Shown here in pieces: positions 5,651-6,410 of a stretch of 6,410 bases of DNA (within the stretch, counting starts at the first letter, position 1; every line of letters starts with the position of its first letter). The notes under the pieces are model-generated. The model saw only the letters and a list, made by a program, of their open reading frames with translations, had not been told where the DNA came from and ran no database searches. The stretch covers positions 1 to 6,410 of the forward strand of contig JAFGVF010000214.1 in assembly GCA_016938155.1 (NCBI GenBank), read 5' to 3'. The stretch is from Candidatus Cloacimonadota bacterium. Its GTDB lineage: Bacteria; Cloacimonadota; Cloacimonadia; Cloacimonadales; JAFGVF01. A program made the position numbers and the translations under genes.

Positions 5651-6400
5651 ATGGTATTAACAGCTGGAATATTGAATGTAGCAGCATATCTTGGTGCCGC
5701 AATTGCGACGGGAGTCGCCTCTGTGAGTGCCGGAATAGGTGAGGGACAGACAGCCGGTGAGGCATCCTTTGCCTTGATGAGACAACCCAAATCAGGAGAT
5801 GGTCTGCTTAGAACGATGTTGATAAGTCAAGCAGTGACAGAGACCGGAGCGATATTCGGTCTGGTTGTTTCCTTATTGCTTATCTTCAGTGGTTTGAATA
5901 ATCCTGAAGCCGGCTGGTATCGTCTGGGAGTTTTGATGGCTGCCGGTGTAGCTATTGGATTGGGCAGTGTAGGTCCCGGATTCGGTTCGGGTTATACGGG
6001 AGCCCAAGCTTGTAAGTCTATTGGCAGAATGCCTGACCAGCAGAATAAAATAACTACAACCATGCTGATTGGGCAAGCTCTTGCCCAGACAGATGCTATT
6101 TTTGCCCTTGTTGTATCTTTACTTTTACTGTATTCCACACCTATCACTCCTGCTGATGTAACAGCTGGTCATATAGTCGTGAGGATTTTTGGTTATCTCG
6201 GAGCGGCTTTAGCAATTGGAATCGGGACATTTGGTCCCGGAATAGGTATCGGCTTCGTAGCCGGGAAAGCCACTGATATGTTAGGTCGTTTCCCACATCA
6301 GGGACCAACTATAACCAGAACGATGTTTCTCGGAGCAGCAGTTTCGGAATCAACAGCGATTTATGCTCTTGTAATCTCATTTTTATTGATATTTATTTAG
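5651..6400 (+). CDS. atpE: F-type ATP synthase subunit c, three fused hairpins (c3)
   Basis: Subunit c forms the rotor ring that carries ions past subunit a. A usual copy has about 75-90 residues and one hairpin; this one has 249 residues and three. Hairpin 1 is at 8-80, hairpin 2 at 91-161 and hairpin 3 at 173-249. Each has a Gly-rich first helix (GIGEGQTAGE, VGPGFGSGY, FGPGIGIGF), a polar loop with Arg-x-Pro (R44-P46, R126-P128, R213-P215) and a hydrophobic second helix. The main ion-binding position is E64, Q146 and E233 in turn. Hairpin 1 also has E31 where Na+-type rings have Gln. Hairpin 2 has D148 two residues after Q146. Hairpin 3 has E233, S234, T235 and Y238 like Na+-binding c subunits, but I200 replaces Gln. 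There is no internal stop or frameshift. Fused hairpins are known in V-type and some archaeal rings and, as doubles, in Acetobacterium; a bacterial triple is unusual. Confidence 0.93.
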   Translation: MVLTAGILNVAAYLGAAIATGVASVSAGIGEGQTAGEASFALMRQPKSGDGLLRTMLISQAVTETGAIFGLVVSLLLIFSGLNNPEAGWYRLGVLMAAGVAIGLGSVGPGFGSGYTGAQACKSIGRMPDQQNKITTTMLIGQALAQTDAIFALVVSLLLLYSTPITPADVTAGHIVVRIFGYLGAALAIGIGTFGPGIGIGFVAGKATDMLGRFPHQGPTITRTMFLGAAVSESTAIYALVISFLLIFI

Positions 6401-6410
6401 AATAGAAAAC
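6401..6410. other. End of window after atpE
   Basis: Only ten AT-rich bases follow the atpE stop. No terminator is visible, so transcription probably continues into further atp genes outside the window, expected to include the stalk subunit b. Confidence 0.4.

Noticed and set aside
3969..6400. N-ATPase (atpDCQRBEFAG-type) operon
   Set aside because: The small-protein, a, c order is similar, but no beta or epsilon genes precede atpZ. The gene to the left is a divergent secreted protein, so an ordinary F-type operon head fits better.

Overview
The window looks like a chromosomal segment from a Gram-negative anaerobe of the FCB assemblage, with Candidatus Cloacimonadota or a close relative as my best guess. 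That guess rests on three things: a long exported protein built from PPC-like, fibronectin-III-like, choice-of-anchor, MAM-like and lamin-tail-like modules, a subunit a with a long N-terminal extension, and moderate-to-low GC. I see no marker that fixes the phylum, so the taxonomy is an inference.

Layout: two divergent transcription units are separated by about 640 bases. On the left, minus strand 3327 to 1 is one continuous open frame of at least 1109 codons that runs off the window edge. It has a clear signal peptide and about nine beta-rich modules. Its leader (3328 to 3505) holds a TTGACA-type promoter, a candidate 27-codon upstream ORF whose stop overlaps the main start as ATGA, and a duplicated ribosome-binding segment. 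On the right, plus strand 3969 to 6400 is the start of an F-type ATP synthase operon: atpZ-like, atpI-like, atpB (subunit a) and atpE (subunit c). The genes are tightly packed, with a 14-nt overlap and then gaps of 10 and 18 nt. The stalk and catalytic F1 genes are not in the window and presumably follow.

The most notable feature is the subunit c gene. It encodes 249 residues, about three times the usual length, and is a fusion of three complete c hairpins. The three ion-binding signatures all differ. Hairpin 1 has two carboxylates (E31 and E64). Hairpin 2 has lost the key carboxylate (Q146) but has an aspartate two residues later (D148). Hairpin 3 keeps an E-S-T...Y signature (E233) resembling Na+-type rings. 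Such a rotor would be built from triple-hairpin protomers and could have a lower ion-to-ATP ratio than a normal F-type ring.

How the genes work together: AtpZ and AtpI are small membrane proteins that accompany Fo genes and are linked to c-ring assembly or cation handling. Subunit a, with its conserved Arg (R277), forms the ion half-channels against the c ring. The exported protein on the other strand has no evident functional link and shares only the intergenic region. That region also contains two long inverted repeats that no gene explains.
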